A model generated the notes under the pieces. The model worked only from the letters and a program-made list of their open reading frames with translations, made no database searches and was not told the origin of the DNA. A program made the position numbers and the translations under genes. A DNA stretch of 64,000 nucleotides, taken from positions 3,534,001-3,598,000 of the forward strand of contig OZ255624.1 in assembly GCA_965276675.1 (NCBI GenBank), given 5' to 3'. This document shows, piece after piece, positions 17,117 through 26,374 of this stretch. Within the stretch, counting starts at the first letter, position 1; each line of letters starts with the position of its first letter. The stretch is from G965276675 sp965276675. GTDB taxonomy: Bacteria > Acidobacteriota > Terriglobia > Terriglobales > Acidobacteriaceae.

Positions 17117-18274
17117 TTATGCGGCGTGGGGGTGAAGGATGACTTTGGTCCAACCGTGGTCGCGGTTATCGAAGTGCTTGTAAGCATTCGGCGCCTCATC
17201 AAGCGGGAGTTCGTGCGAGATGATGACGGATGGGTTGGCCTTGCCGTGGTGGATGAGATCGCGGAGGCGGCGGTTATAGGCTTTCACGTTGCACTGGCCG
17301 GTCCCCATCTTCTGGCCCTTAAACCAGAACTTGCCGAAGTCGAAGGCGATCTGGCCTTTTTTGGCGAGCTTATCGTCGGAGCCAGGATCCTGCGGGACGA
17401 AGACGCCGACGACACCGAGGGTGCCGGTGGCCTTGACGGCATCGACGAGCGAGTTCATAACCAGGTTCGGGACCTCCTTGCCGGAACTGTTGTGGCACTG
17501 GTAGCCAATGCACTCCGAGCCGCAGTCCGCGCCGAGGCCGCCGGTGAGTTCGCGAATCTGGTCTCCGACCTCTCCGTTCATGGTGTTAATGGAGGTGGCG
17601 CCGATCTGCTTGGCCAGCGCCAGACGATCGGCCTGGCCGTCGACGACGAAGATCTGGCTGGCGCCCTGAATGCGGGCGGACATGGCGGCCATGAGACCCA
17701 CGGGACCGGCGCCGAAGATGACGATCGACTCGCCGGGCTTGAGGTCCGCGAGGCGGGTGGAGTGCCAGCCGGTGGGAAAGATGTCAGAGAGCATGACGTA
17801 ATCCTTCTCCTTAGCGGTGGCGTCTTCTGGGAGCTGGAGGCAGTTGAAGTCGGCGTATGGTACGCGGAGGTACTCAGCCTGACCGCCGGCGTAGGGTCCC
17901 ATGCCGGCGAAACCGTAGGCGGCGCCTGCCATGCCGGGCATGACAGAGGGGTCGGCGCAGGTGAGACAAAAGCCGGTGAGACCGCGCTCGCAGTTGGCGC
18001 AGAAGCCGCAGCCAATATTGAAAGGAAGGACAACCTTGTCGCCTTTCTTTACGGTGTCGACGGCCTTACCGACTTCAACGACCTCGCCGAGGTTCTCATG
18101 CCCGAGGATCTTGCCCTTTTCGACGTCGGTGCGGCCTTCGTACATGTGAAGGTCGGAGCCGCAGATATTGGTCGTGGTGAGTTTGATAACGACGTCGGTG
18201 AGCTTTTCGATTTTAGCGTCGGGAACTTTGTCGACGGAGACCTTCTTGGGACCGTGGTAGACGAGTGCTTTCAT
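17117..18274 (-). CDS. fdhA: Zinc-dependent formaldehyde dehydrogenase, glutathione-independent type
   Basis: Oxidises formaldehyde (or other short aldehydes/alcohols) with NAD. The 385-residue protein is a medium-chain zinc dehydrogenase: catalytic zinc motifs ICGSDLHMYEGRT and GHENLGEVVEVG, structural-zinc cysteines in GCGFCANCERGLTGFC, and a Rossmann loop FGAGPVGLMAAM. The long insert GFAGMGPYAGGQAEYLRVPYAD is typical of the Pseudomonas FdhA type. The ATG at 18274 follows AAAGG and begins the normal family sequence; about 100 in-frame codons further upstream are not protein-like. It appears monocistronic. Confidence 0.88.
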   Translation of the reverse strand: MKALVYHGPKKVSVDKVPDAKIEKLTDVVIKLTTTNICGSDLHMYEGRTDVEKGKILGHENLGEVVEVGKAVDTVKKGDKVVLPFNIGCGFCANCERGLTGFCLTCADPSVMPGMAGAAYGFAGMGPYAGGQAEYLRVPYADFNCLQLPEDATAKEKDYVMLSDIFPTGWHSTRLADLKPGESIVIFGAGPVGLMAAMSARIQGASQIFVVDGQADRLALAKQIGATSINTMNGEVGDQIRELTGGLGADCGSECIGYQCHNSSGKEVPNLVMNSLVDAVKATGTLGVVGVFVPQDPGSDDKLAKKGQIAFDFGKFWFKGQKMGTGQCNVKAYNRRLRDLIHHGKANPSVIISHELPLDEAPNAYKHFDNRDHGWTKVILHPHAA

Positions 18275-18742
18275 GAAATTACCTTTCGGCATCGCGGTGT
18301 TTTCGAGCGAGGCGCTGGTTTCGAGACAATGTTGGATGGGCGTGCGCGAGGCGCACGGGCATTTAATGCTGCAGGCTTGTCGTTCTTCCTGCTTTGCAGT
18401 CTGAGACTTTGCGGCCCTTTGCAAACGAGATTCGCAGAGACAAAAGTTTGCCAGGTACTCAGAACGTGAGATGCTGATTTCCGCTTCGGCATCCTGTGTG
18501 ACGTTGGCCGCTAACGCGTAGGTGGCTTCGGCGTGATGGAAAGTCGATGCACGGGACTCGGCGAGACATTGCCACACCCGCTGGCCGAGGCCTTGTCAAT
18601 GAAATTCTCGCCCATATGGACGCCGGCCATATCGACTTAATGCTTCTACTGCTTTGGATTACAGTCGCGCGGGGAACGTGAGGTCTGTGCTGGCTTGCCT
18701 GTCGTAACAGCCATACAGCTCGGCCCAGACACATTGTGACCT
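18275..18742. other. Gene-free stretch
   Basis: These 468 bases lie between the dehydrogenase start and the sulfatase stop. I see no supported gene. There is a small perfect hairpin at 18342-18356 (GTGCGC, GAG, GCGCAC). The dehydrogenase promoter should be in the lower part. Confidence 0.4.
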
Positions 18743-20227
18743 TCAGGAAATCGTCGATTGCCAATCACCCCATGGGCTGCGCGAATGGCCTATCTTCTCG
18801 TTCGCTTCGCGATAGTGGGTCAACCCGCTTCGCCTTAGATACTCTTCACCGGGACGGAACTTGTCTTGCAGCCGTGTGAGCCAGCCACTCAACTCACGTT
18901 CCAGTACGGCTTGGATTTGGCGGACTTCGTCATGCCCGCACAGATTGTGCATCTGATAAGGATCTCGCGCGTTGTCGTAGAGCAGCCACGGGGCGTGAAT
19001 TGAGCGCACATAGGTATAGCGGTCCGTCCGGACACCGCGATACGGGGCGAATCCGTAGACCCTATCCGGACCGAACGACACAGGGAGATTGATAAACGCT
19101 GACTTTGGCTGGTCTACCGTCTTCCTGCCAAGCAGGAGCTTCGAATAATCTGTTCCTTGAATTCCTTCGGGCTTCCGGATCCCGCAAAGTCCCAGCAGAG
19201 TCGGCATAATATCCGGCGTATTTAACGGCGTTCGTAACTGCTGCCCCTTCAACCCTAGCCTCCTTGGATATCGCAATAGAAATGGCACACGAAGAGCCTC
19301 TTCCCAGGGATGCGGCTTTGTCGTCAGTCCTTGCGATAGCAGCATGTCGCCGTGATCGGACGTGAACACCACGATCGTGTCCTCCGCTGCTCCGGACCTT
19401 TCAAGCGTTGCTAGAAGCCGGCTGATGCACTCATCAAGCGCCGCAATATGCGCGTAATATCCACGCAAAATCTGCGTCGCCTCTTTCTTCTTGTCCTCCG
19501 GTACATTCGGCCTAAGCTGAATTTCGCGAGTGGCATACATGGCGCTATATTTCTCGGGGGCCGTCGCGTATGGAAAGTGCGGCGGACCTAGAGAGAGCGT
19601 CAGAAAGAATTGCTGTCGTGCCTTCATCTGGGCCTCGATAAACCGGCATGCATCATCGGTCTCGGCGAAGGCATCGTACCCGGGCCAGTACTTCGGTTTT
19701 GGATCATTGTCCGCGTAATACAGAGAATGGTTGTAATCATGCGTGCATTCGCATGCCTTCCAATAATCGAAACCAAACCTTTTATCCGGAGGAATGTAGG
19801 AAAGTCGCCGTTCCCAGTGGCCATCTGGACTGCCGTAGAGATGCCACTTGCCGATGTAGCCAGTGCGATAACCGGCGTGCGCGAACGCTTCCCCCAGAGT
19901 CACTCCCTTGGGCTCCAAAGGCACATCGTTAAGAAATACGCCGTTCGTTAGCGGATATTGGCCCGTCATCAGACTCGCACGATACGGGCAGCACACCGGT
20001 AGCCCGGAGATCGCATTACTAAAATTCACGCTCTGTTGTGCCAACCGGTTGAGCACCGGGGTGTGAGCATTTGGGTCACCCGAATAGCTCAATGCTTGTG
20101 CACGCCACTCATCGACAACAACGAGAAGCACGTTAGGCTTGCGCGAGGTCACCCCTGACAGGCGCGGCAAGAGCCCTACTGCAGCGGCGCCCTTCAAGAA
20201 TTCCCGTCTATCGATTGCGGCTTTCAT
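18743..20227 (-). CDS. Sulfatase (arylsulfatase/choline-sulfatase type), Tat-exported
   Basis: Hydrolyses a sulfate ester; substrate unknown. The 494-residue protein begins with a twin-arginine signal (DRREFLKGAAAVGLL), so it is probably exported folded. It then has PNVLLVVVDEWRA (metal site) and the formylglycine motif C79-C80-P-Y-R83 followed by ASLMTGQYP. Cys79 is the residue expected to become formylglycine. VVFTSDHGDML and the C-terminal sulfatase subdomain are present. It follows a TonB receptor on the same strand (gap about 340 bases), and a formylglycine-generating enzyme is encoded 4 kb upstream. Codon use looks less GC-rich than in the flanking gene blocks. Confidence 0.9.
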   Translation of the reverse strand: MKAAIDRREFLKGAAAVGLLPRLSGVTSRKPNVLLVVVDEWRAQALSYSGDPNAHTPVLNRLAQQSVNFSNAISGLPVCCPYRASLMTGQYPLTNGVFLNDVPLEPKGVTLGEAFAHAGYRTGYIGKWHLYGSPDGHWERRLSYIPPDKRFGFDYWKACECTHDYNHSLYYADNDPKPKYWPGYDAFAETDDACRFIEAQMKARQQFFLTLSLGPPHFPYATAPEKYSAMYATREIQLRPNVPEDKKKEATQILRGYYAHIAALDECISRLLATLERSGAAEDTIVVFTSDHGDMLLSQGLTTKPHPWEEALRVPFLLRYPRRLGLKGQQLRTPLNTPDIMPTLLGLCGIRKPEGIQGTDYSKLLLGRKTVDQPKSAFINLPVSFGPDRVYGFAPYRGVRTDRYTYVRSIHAPWLLYDNARDPYQMHNLCGHDEVRQIQAVLERELSGWLTRLQDKFRPGEEYLRRSGLTHYREANEKIGHSRSPWGDWQSTIS

Positions 20228-20568
20228 TCAGAACTCCCCCCATTATCCACTTCCTTCTCAAGGCAGCAGCTTCATCGTAAGCTGAAGCGAGCGGAGTGGA
20301 ACGCCACGGTCCACCTGCCGGTTCGTTCTCTATCTCTCCGCCCCTAATTCCTTCTTGTTAGTTCATACTCGGGCTCTAGCCGACCCCTGAAAAACACACT
20401 TCTGATAGCAAAAGGGACAGTGACGGCTATCCTAAATAACGCCTGGTAGAGTTGAGCGCGGCAGATAATTATTGGCGCTTCCCAGACCTCCAGGTGCGGA
20501 CACCCTCGGCTCTGCGCGACTGCGATATCGAAGCAAACGCAACTCTGCCCCTCACTCCTAGCCGACCC
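20228..20568. other. Intergenic region between receptor and sulfatase
   Basis: These 341 bases are comparatively AT-rich. I see no supported gene, and no hairpin with a T-run that would separate the receptor and sulfatase transcripts. Confidence 0.35.
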
Positions 20569-23500
20569 TCAGTACGTAAGTTTAACTGATAATTGAATAG
20601 CCCGCGCGCCTGCGATACTAGTGATCTGACCGTACGTCGGCGCCGTAACCGACGCAGATGGGGTACCCAATAGTGGATGATTGAACGCATCAAAGAAGTC
20701 CGACCGAAACTGCACGGACTTATCCTTCATAAAAGCAAAATTTTTGAATAATGATATATCGATGTTAGTCGTTCGTGGACCAACTATATTATTTTTACCT
20801 TCATTGCCTAGCTCACCAACGCCTGGCTGAACATAGCACGCAGTGTTGAACCAATGAGCGATAGACTGATGCGCAGGATGATTCCCGTTACACAGCTGAT
20901 TCGCACGTTGGGCATGATACGCGCCCGTTCCGGAGAGATCGGTAGCCGACACGCTAAACGGCAATCCGCTGCTCACAGTCAATAAATTACTGACTCTCCA
21001 CCCTCCTATTAGCGTCCTGCTGAACCATTTATCACTAGCCAAAAAAGACTTACCAGTTCCAACAGGTAGTTCGTAAACAGAGCTCAGTTTAAATATCTGT
21101 GCCGAATTGAAATCTGCCGGTCCATAATCCAGCGCTATGTTCCTTCCATCCTCTGGAGAGGCATTACCTGCACTCTGAATGTCAAGCGCCTTTGACCATA
21201 CGTAGCTTGTCAGAATTGACAGACCAGCCGCGAAGCGGCGCTCTAATTCGGCTTCTAAGCCATTGTAATTAGCATATCCGATATCTGCAGCCTCGTAGAC
21301 ATCACCAATGTAGGAATAAGGACGCCGGCTTTGTATAGAGCTTTTATCACTTGGACTGGACGGCACGCGTGCCTGGTTTGGGTTGTGCCTGAGCTGTTGG
21401 TGAGTGAATTTATTGCCGAGATATGACAACGTTGCAACCCAGTTTGACCCGATACTCCTCTGTAGCGATAGATTCCATTGCTGGACATAAGGCGTCGGCA
21501 TCAGGAGCGAGGTCGTAAAGGGAGCTTGGCTGCTGCTCGTGGGGTTTGCCAGGAATGTGTTAGTCACTGGAGTAGGAGCACCAAGCGGGTATGTATTTGA
21601 CTGGAGTATAAAGTTAGGCGCATGTACAAGCAGAAATGTCAACTCTTGATAATCAAACGGGGTGTAGTATATCCCATAGCCTCCGTGGACCACAGTAGAG
21701 TTACCGCTCGAATAAGCGAAGCCTATGCGTGGCGCAAGGTTAAGGTAATTCTGATGGTATGTTCCGTCATGCGTCGTATTCGTCGACACTTGATAGACAC
21801 TCGAGCGGGCACTCGCAGGAGAGCCGTAAAAATCGTAACGAACCCCGAGATTTAGAACCAATTTGCTGGTTACTCTCCAATCATCCTGGATGTACGGTGA
21901 GACGTTCCACTGACTGAACTCCCCTGTACTTACACCGCTGCCTCCGGTAGCCGACGTTGGGTAGCCAAGGAGTAGATCGGCGATATCATTGCCTCCCGCA
22001 AGTTTGCGCGAATTGTGATTCGAAGTGTATTGTCCAGTGAAGGTATATGAGCCGTTAGGCCAATCTGCCGAGAAACGCGACAGAATTAACCTGTCCAATT
22101 CACCCCCGATGTAGATATAGTGACGCCCAACAGTCCAGTCGAGTTCGTCCGCATATTGGTAAAGATCCTGCACTCCACCGTTCGGAAAATTGGGCTGGCC
22201 CTCCCCACTATGGGATGCTAAGGTCACCACCGGGGGCATATATTGGCTAGGCTCCGGATGTAAGTTTTGCAGGCCGTACGGCGCAATATAGTTCTGCTTT
22301 CCTGCACCCTGCAGCGTTACAGATATGTCGCTATAATTATATCCAAAGCGGGCTATATTTAGCAGACTAGGAGTAAAGATATGTGTCTCTTGTACATATG
22401 CGTTGCGTGCGGCCTGTAGAGACTCACTATTAAATATTGAGCTAGTAGTGAAGTTAGGAGCTACCGTGATTGGATCGGTGGTTTCATATGCACCGTATAT
22501 CGTGTCGTTTGGACGGACTGAGTAATCAAGCCTTCCCAAATAGGAGTTATATGTTGTTGTATTTGTAGCATTTTTTTGGAAGTTCGTATGAGAGATTGCA
22601 CTAGCGGTTGGCAGCGGGTAGTACGGCAAGAACAAGGTGGCGAAATTGCTGATTCTGTTTGCAGGAATCTTGTTGCCTGGAAAAGCAGCGATCGCACCTG
22701 TTTGCAGGTTGTATGTAGCGGGATCGTAAATGGTGAACGCGTCTTGCGAAAAATCTCCTCCTCTTTCTGCGGCTGTCGGGACATTAGCGAATAGTGTTTG
22801 GCCCAGATCATATCTTAGACCTGCATAGTCAAAGAAAAAGAACAGCTTGTTTTTGATTATCGGTCCGCCAATATTCGCACCAAACTGGTTGTAGCTCAGT
22901 GGTGGCTTCGGTACATTGAAGTAGCCTACTGCATCTAGCGAATCGTTACGCAAGTAGTCGTATGCCCGCCCATGAAATCCATTGGTGCCTCCTTTTGTGA
23001 TGACATTGACCACGCTGGGCTCATCGAAGCGTGCAGATGCTCCATTCTGTATAAGGCTGACCTCCTGGACGGATTCAATCGAAGGCTGCAGGTTCGCGGT
23101 CTTGGCGAGCAAATTAAAGTTACTTACGCCGTCCTGCAAGTAGGTGGTCGTTCCGTATGTTGTGCCACCGATCGTCAGACTATTGGCACCCAAATTGTAA
23201 TACCCAACATTTCCACCACTGAAGGACCCCACATTGGTAGCTGCCGTCAGCGCCTGAAACACTCCTCTGCCGTTGGCGGGTAGGTTCTCGATGGTTTGTC
23301 CACTCAGGAGATTTCCGATCTGATGGCTTTCCCTCTCGAGCTGAAGAGCGCTAGAGGAAGCTTCGACCGAAACGATCTGGGTATTGCTGCCGACCTTCAA
23401 GTGGAAGTCGAAGCTTGATATCTGGCCCAGCGACACAGTTATCTGAGAGCTCTCAGTCTGGAATCCGGCGACGGTAGCTATCACCGTATAGAGATCGGGC

Positions 23501-23790
23501 TGAAGCGATGGAATATTATAGTAGCCGAGCGCGTTGGTTTGGACGGTGCGCACAGTGCCGGTTGCGACACTCGTCGCGGTCACTGTACAGCTAACAACAG
23601 CAGCATCGCTTGAATCATATACGGTGCCGGTCAGTGAGCCGGAAGTGACCTGAGCATAGATTGGTCCACAGAGTAACCACCACAAGATGGCGATAAGGTT
23701 TAGCAGAAGGGTCTTGCTGCTATGTGCGTGAACGCGACGTATTAGGATCAACAGCCAGCTAAAAACCATATTTACACGCAGTCCTGTCAT
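20569..23790 (-). CDS. TonB-dependent receptor, Oar-like (sulfatase locus)
   Basis: A 1073-residue outer-membrane receptor. A hydrophobic export segment (about residues 28-47, ending IYAQ) is followed by a carboxypeptidase-regulatory domain (SGSLTGTVYDSSDAAVV), a plug domain with TNGFHGRAYDYLRNDSLDA, and a long barrel ending QLSVKLTY. An internal ATG seven codons in is an alternative start. Its neighbours are a sulfatase downstream and LacI-like operator boxes upstream, suggesting import of a sulfated saccharide or ester; that is inferred from context only. The DNA is visibly more AT-rich than the receptors at 1-9 kb. Confidence 0.88.
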   Translation of the reverse strand: MTGLRVNMVFSWLLILIRRVHAHSSKTLLLNLIAILWWLLCGPIYAQVTSGSLTGTVYDSSDAAVVSCTVTATSVATGTVRTVQTNALGYYNIPSLQPDLYTVIATVAGFQTESSQITVSLGQISSFDFHLKVGSNTQIVSVEASSSALQLERESHQIGNLLSGQTIENLPANGRGVFQALTAATNVGSFSGGNVGYYNLGANSLTIGGTTYGTTTYLQDGVSNFNLLAKTANLQPSIESVQEVSLIQNGASARFDEPSVVNVITKGGTNGFHGRAYDYLRNDSLDAVGYFNVPKPPLSYNQFGANIGGPIIKNKLFFFFDYAGLRYDLGQTLFANVPTAAERGGDFSQDAFTIYDPATYNLQTGAIAAFPGNKIPANRISNFATLFLPYYPLPTASAISHTNFQKNATNTTTYNSYLGRLDYSVRPNDTIYGAYETTDPITVAPNFTTSSIFNSESLQAARNAYVQETHIFTPSLLNIARFGYNYSDISVTLQGAGKQNYIAPYGLQNLHPEPSQYMPPVVTLASHSGEGQPNFPNGGVQDLYQYADELDWTVGRHYIYIGGELDRLILSRFSADWPNGSYTFTGQYTSNHNSRKLAGGNDIADLLLGYPTSATGGSGVSTGEFSQWNVSPYIQDDWRVTSKLVLNLGVRYDFYGSPASARSSVYQVSTNTTHDGTYHQNYLNLAPRIGFAYSSGNSTVVHGGYGIYYTPFDYQELTFLLVHAPNFILQSNTYPLGAPTPVTNTFLANPTSSSQAPFTTSLLMPTPYVQQWNLSLQRSIGSNWVATLSYLGNKFTHQQLRHNPNQARVPSSPSDKSSIQSRRPYSYIGDVYEAADIGYANYNGLEAELERRFAAGLSILTSYVWSKALDIQSAGNASPEDGRNIALDYGPADFNSAQIFKLSSVYELPVGTGKSFLASDKWFSRTLIGGWRVSNLLTVSSGLPFSVSATDLSGTGAYHAQRANQLCNGNHPAHQSIAHWFNTACYVQPGVGELGNEGKNNIVGPRTTNIDISLFKNFAFMKDKSVQFRSDFFDAFNHPLLGTPSASVTAPTYGQITSIAGARAIQLSVKLTY

Positions 23791-23864
23791 AAGTCACCCC
23801 AACTCGTCACGCCCATCTGCTGCTAGCGAAGCCTACGAGATCCTCTTTCGCTCAGCCGGTTAAC

Positions 23865-23980
23865 CGCCTGAGCGCTTACCTGCGCACTGTTTGCGTCGGG
23901 TATGTTCTTTGCCAAATCTAGCGAAGTGCAGCGGCTCAAAAGAGAAATCGTCCTCGATTGAGCGTCCAAGCGCTTATAGT
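23865..23980. promoter_or_regulatory. Two LacI-family-like operator cores upstream of the receptor
   Basis: AGCGCTTA occurs twice, at 23871-23878 (CTGAGCGCTTACC) and 23969-23976 (CCAAGCGCTTATA), 98 bases apart. The centre-CG palindrome resembles known LacI-family operators (TGTAAGCGCTTACA type). Both lie 80-190 bases upstream of the receptor start. No lacI gene is in the window, so this is a candidate only. Confidence 0.4.
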
Positions 23981-24180
23981 TTGGTATCGGGGGACTCTAT
24001 TGTTCAAGTTATAGGGTTGTCAAGTCGTAAATTCGCTTGAATCATCAAACTCTTCGCTTAGTCAGGAATTGCCTTTCGGCATCCCCGTACAACGTGTCAA
24101 CCTTGTAGGCGATCCTTGCACCGGGCGGAACTCTTTTCGCACACAACGACTGTTTCCGCACGCACCAAATTTTTGGTGTC

Positions 24181-24470
24181 TTAATAGGTTGTCTTTGAGG
24201 CCTGCTCGGCTGATGGTTGTTGTTGGTTGAGGCTGGCATGCGAATGGTGCCAATTGTAGTAGGTCCAAGACTGGAGCGAGGAGGTACGGTCTGCTGAGTT
24301 TTGTAGAGGCGAGTGTAGGCCCATTCTCTGAGAGCAGTCTGGATGCAGTATTTTGTCGGGCCGTTGGTGTGTGGGGCGTAGGGCCGGGTGCTACGATGCT
24401 GGCGCCCGAAGCTTGGCGCAAAAGCGCTGAGGAAGCGGTGAGCGCGGTAGCAGGAGCCGTTGTCGGCAGC
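24181..24470 (-). pseudogene. Degenerate IS481-family transposase, 3' fragment
   Basis: The minus strand encodes, in broken frames, the C-terminal integrase-core signature of IS481 transposases. Read in order: DNGSCYRAHRF, STRPYAPHTNG, IQTALREWAYTRLYKT, then after a frameshift near 24280 WTYYNWHHSHASLN and a TAA at 24181-24183. Family members read RPYTPRTNGKAERFIQT and NWHRPHASL here. The N-terminal half is missing, since the formylglycine-enzyme gene ends only about 60 bases away. It is a decayed insertion remnant, not an active element; I did not find its terminal repeats. Confidence 0.75.
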
Positions 24471-24536
24471 ACCTGATAAATAAACCTGATGATGGGAGCG
24501 TAGCCAAAGAAAGTCGTCTAGCTATCTGACTTGCTG

Positions 24537-25505
24537 CTACCGGAAAACGTCGCGGACGCAGCGGAAGCTCGTATTCGCGGTCGCACTGTCAGAGGTGTTC
24601 GAGCTGCGAGCTGCTACTCGATAACGATTGCAATAAGACCGATGACAGAGATACGAACCACCTTTCAACACCCGCGCTGTGCCTGAAGGAGGCCCTATGG
24701 GATTATCTAGGGTGGCGAGTTCGTGGAACTTGGCGTCGAACCAATCGGCGCACCACTCCCAAGTGTTCCCTATTATCGAGTAGAGACCAAACCCGTTTGG
24801 CGGAAAGGCATCTACCGGAGCGACGCCTGCGAAGCCGTCTTCGGCAGTGTTCTGCAGTGGAAAGTTTCCCTGCCAGATATTGCAGAGATGCTTTCCGTCG
24901 GGTGTGAGGTCGTCGCCCCAGGGATAGAGCTTCTGCTCCAGACCACCACGTGCAGCATACTCCCACTCCGCTTCAGTTGGCAGGCGCTTTCCGGCCCACG
25001 CAGCATACGCTGCGGCGTCGTTCCAGGAGACCTGCACCACGGGATGATCCGGGCGGGAGTCGATGTTGCTCTGCGGACCTTCAGGATGTCGCCAGTCAGT
25101 GCAGTAGACTCGTTTCCACCACTCAGTGCCCTGCACGGTATCCTGCCCTTCAATAGATGCTCCACGATCAGGAAGATCTCCTTCAAAGACGAAAGACCAG
25201 CCGAACCGTTCCGCTTCGGTGACGTACGTTGTCTTATCGACAAAGTGCGCGAAGTCACGGTTGCGGACGGGATAAACGTCGATGTAGCAGCTGTCCACGG
25301 TCACTCTGCGCACTGGCCCCTCGCCATCAGCCGGAAAGCCTTCCCGATAATCAGTACCCATGAGAAACTTCCCGCCCGGCAACAATACCATCTCGTCTGT
25401 AGAGCCGGTGAAGACGCGCTGCCGCCCCTCGGACGCGGAGCGCGATTGAGCCAGCACTTCCCCGCGGTGTTTACTGGGAACACAGCAGGGCGCCGGCGGC
25501 TTCAT
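24537..25505 (-). CDS. Formylglycine-generating enzyme (sulfatase-modifying factor)
   Basis: Oxidises the sulfatase motif cysteine to C-alpha-formylglycine. The 322-residue protein has the full FGE fold and the copper/substrate cysteine pair in GGSYLCHRSYCNRYR (Cys287 and Cys292), which separates true FGEs from EgtB-like relatives. Other signatures are PGGKFLMGTDY, HPVVQVSWNDAAAYAAW, GKRLPTEAEWEYAARGG and GNTWEWCADWF. Its ATG overlaps the stop of the upstream prolyl-isomerase gene (ATGA). It is the likely activator of the sulfatase at 18743-20227. The N-terminus has CCVPSK, which loosely resembles the substrate motif. Confidence 0.93.
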   Translation of the reverse strand: MKPPAPCCVPSKHRGEVLAQSRSASEGRQRVFTGSTDEMVLLPGGKFLMGTDYREGFPADGEGPVRRVTVDSCYIDVYPVRNRDFAHFVDKTTYVTEAERFGWSFVFEGDLPDRGASIEGQDTVQGTEWWKRVYCTDWRHPEGPQSNIDSRPDHPVVQVSWNDAAAYAAWAGKRLPTEAEWEYAARGGLEQKLYPWGDDLTPDGKHLCNIWQGNFPLQNTAEDGFAGVAPVDAFPPNGFGLYSIIGNTWEWCADWFDAKFHELATLDNPIGPPSGTARVLKGGSYLCHRSYCNRYRVAARSSNTSDSATANTSFRCVRDVFR

Positions 25506-26374
25506 AGTCTAGATTCCTCGGCTGCTGCGAAGCTGCGATTGCCTGCAGGCGCCACTTGAATTTGTGAACGGCTGAGAGCGTGTGCCAACGCAGTATCGAT
25601 CGCACTCTGCCGGCGGCCTTCAAGAAGATTTAAAGCGAGCGAATGACGAATCTCTTCGAGAGGCTGTCTGCCGGCGGGCTTTCTACCAAGCACAGTAGCG
25701 ATGTGCAGGCCAAATAGGGTACGGAAGATGGAGCTGTGCTCGCCTCTTTTTAAAGCGAAGACGACATCGTCGAACTCATCCACCATTTCGCCGCGTGCAA
25801 TCCATCCCAGAGAACCTCCTGCTCCGCGGCAGTTTGAATAACGATCCGCCACCTTTGCAAACGGCTTCCCCGCCCCCAGTTCCACATCCGCAGCTTCTAA
25901 TATCGCACGAGCTTCACACTCATCCTCTGGACGCTCGACGTTCCTGATGATGTGCGCGGCATGTATGCGTTCTGGTTGGCAAAAATTCTCCAGATTGGCG
26001 TGGTAAAAATGATCCACTTCCATACGTGTAGGGCGAAGCACATGTCTCGTCAGTCTTTCGCACAAACGCCTGATGAGCAATTCGGTCTTGAGCGATTGAA
26101 GGACTCCCGTTCCGCAGACTGTGTTGCTGGAACTGCCCCAACGTTGTCTACGCTCCTTCTCCACCTCTTCGTCGGAAACCTGAAATCCCTCCCGCAAGGC
26201 CATTTGACGAAGAACGACTCGGTGGAGAACGTGCTGCTCCGCTGCGTGCTGCAATATTTCAATCCCTTGCTGTGAGGTTGCGCCATGGGGATCGATCGTA
26301 GTGCCGCCAAGATGGCGAAATTCCTCAAAGAACAGGTCATCGCCAACATATTCTCCATTGATGATCAGAGCCAC
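25502..26374 (-). CDS. Parvulin-type peptidyl-prolyl isomerase (PpiC/NifM-like), coupled to FGE
   Basis: A 290-residue protein without a signal peptide, so probably cytoplasmic. An N-terminal helical region (about 1-130, SurA/NifM-like with DEEVEKERRQRW) is followed by a rotamase domain (about 138-238: RIHAAHIIRN, FAKVADRYSNCRGAGGSLGWIARGEMVDEFDDVVFAL), and then a helical tail. The overlap with the FGE start (4 bases) indicates translational coupling and a common task, plausibly presenting the Cys-x-Pro-x-Arg loop of an unfolded sulfatase to FGE. The fold call is firm; the maturation role is inferred. Confidence 0.82.
   Translation of the reverse strand: MALIINGEYVGDDLFFEEFRHLGGTTIDPHGATSQQGIEILQHAAEQHVLHRVVLRQMALREGFQVSDEEVEKERRQRWGSSSNTVCGTGVLQSLKTELLIRRLCERLTRHVLRPTRMEVDHFYHANLENFCQPERIHAAHIIRNVERPEDECEARAILEAADVELGAGKPFAKVADRYSNCRGAGGSLGWIARGEMVDEFDDVVFALKRGEHSSIFRTLFGLHIATVLGRKPAGRQPLEEIRHSLALNLLEGRRQSAIDTALAHALSRSQIQVAPAGNRSFAAAEESRL

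Noticed and set aside
17126..18469. 447-codon plus-strand open frame
   Set aside because: Antisense to the formaldehyde dehydrogenase, which has intact zinc and NAD motifs.
24062..24472. 136-codon minus-strand open frame
   Set aside because: It covers the IS481 relic in a mostly wrong frame. The meaningful protein similarity switches frame, so it is recorded as a pseudogene rather than a gene.
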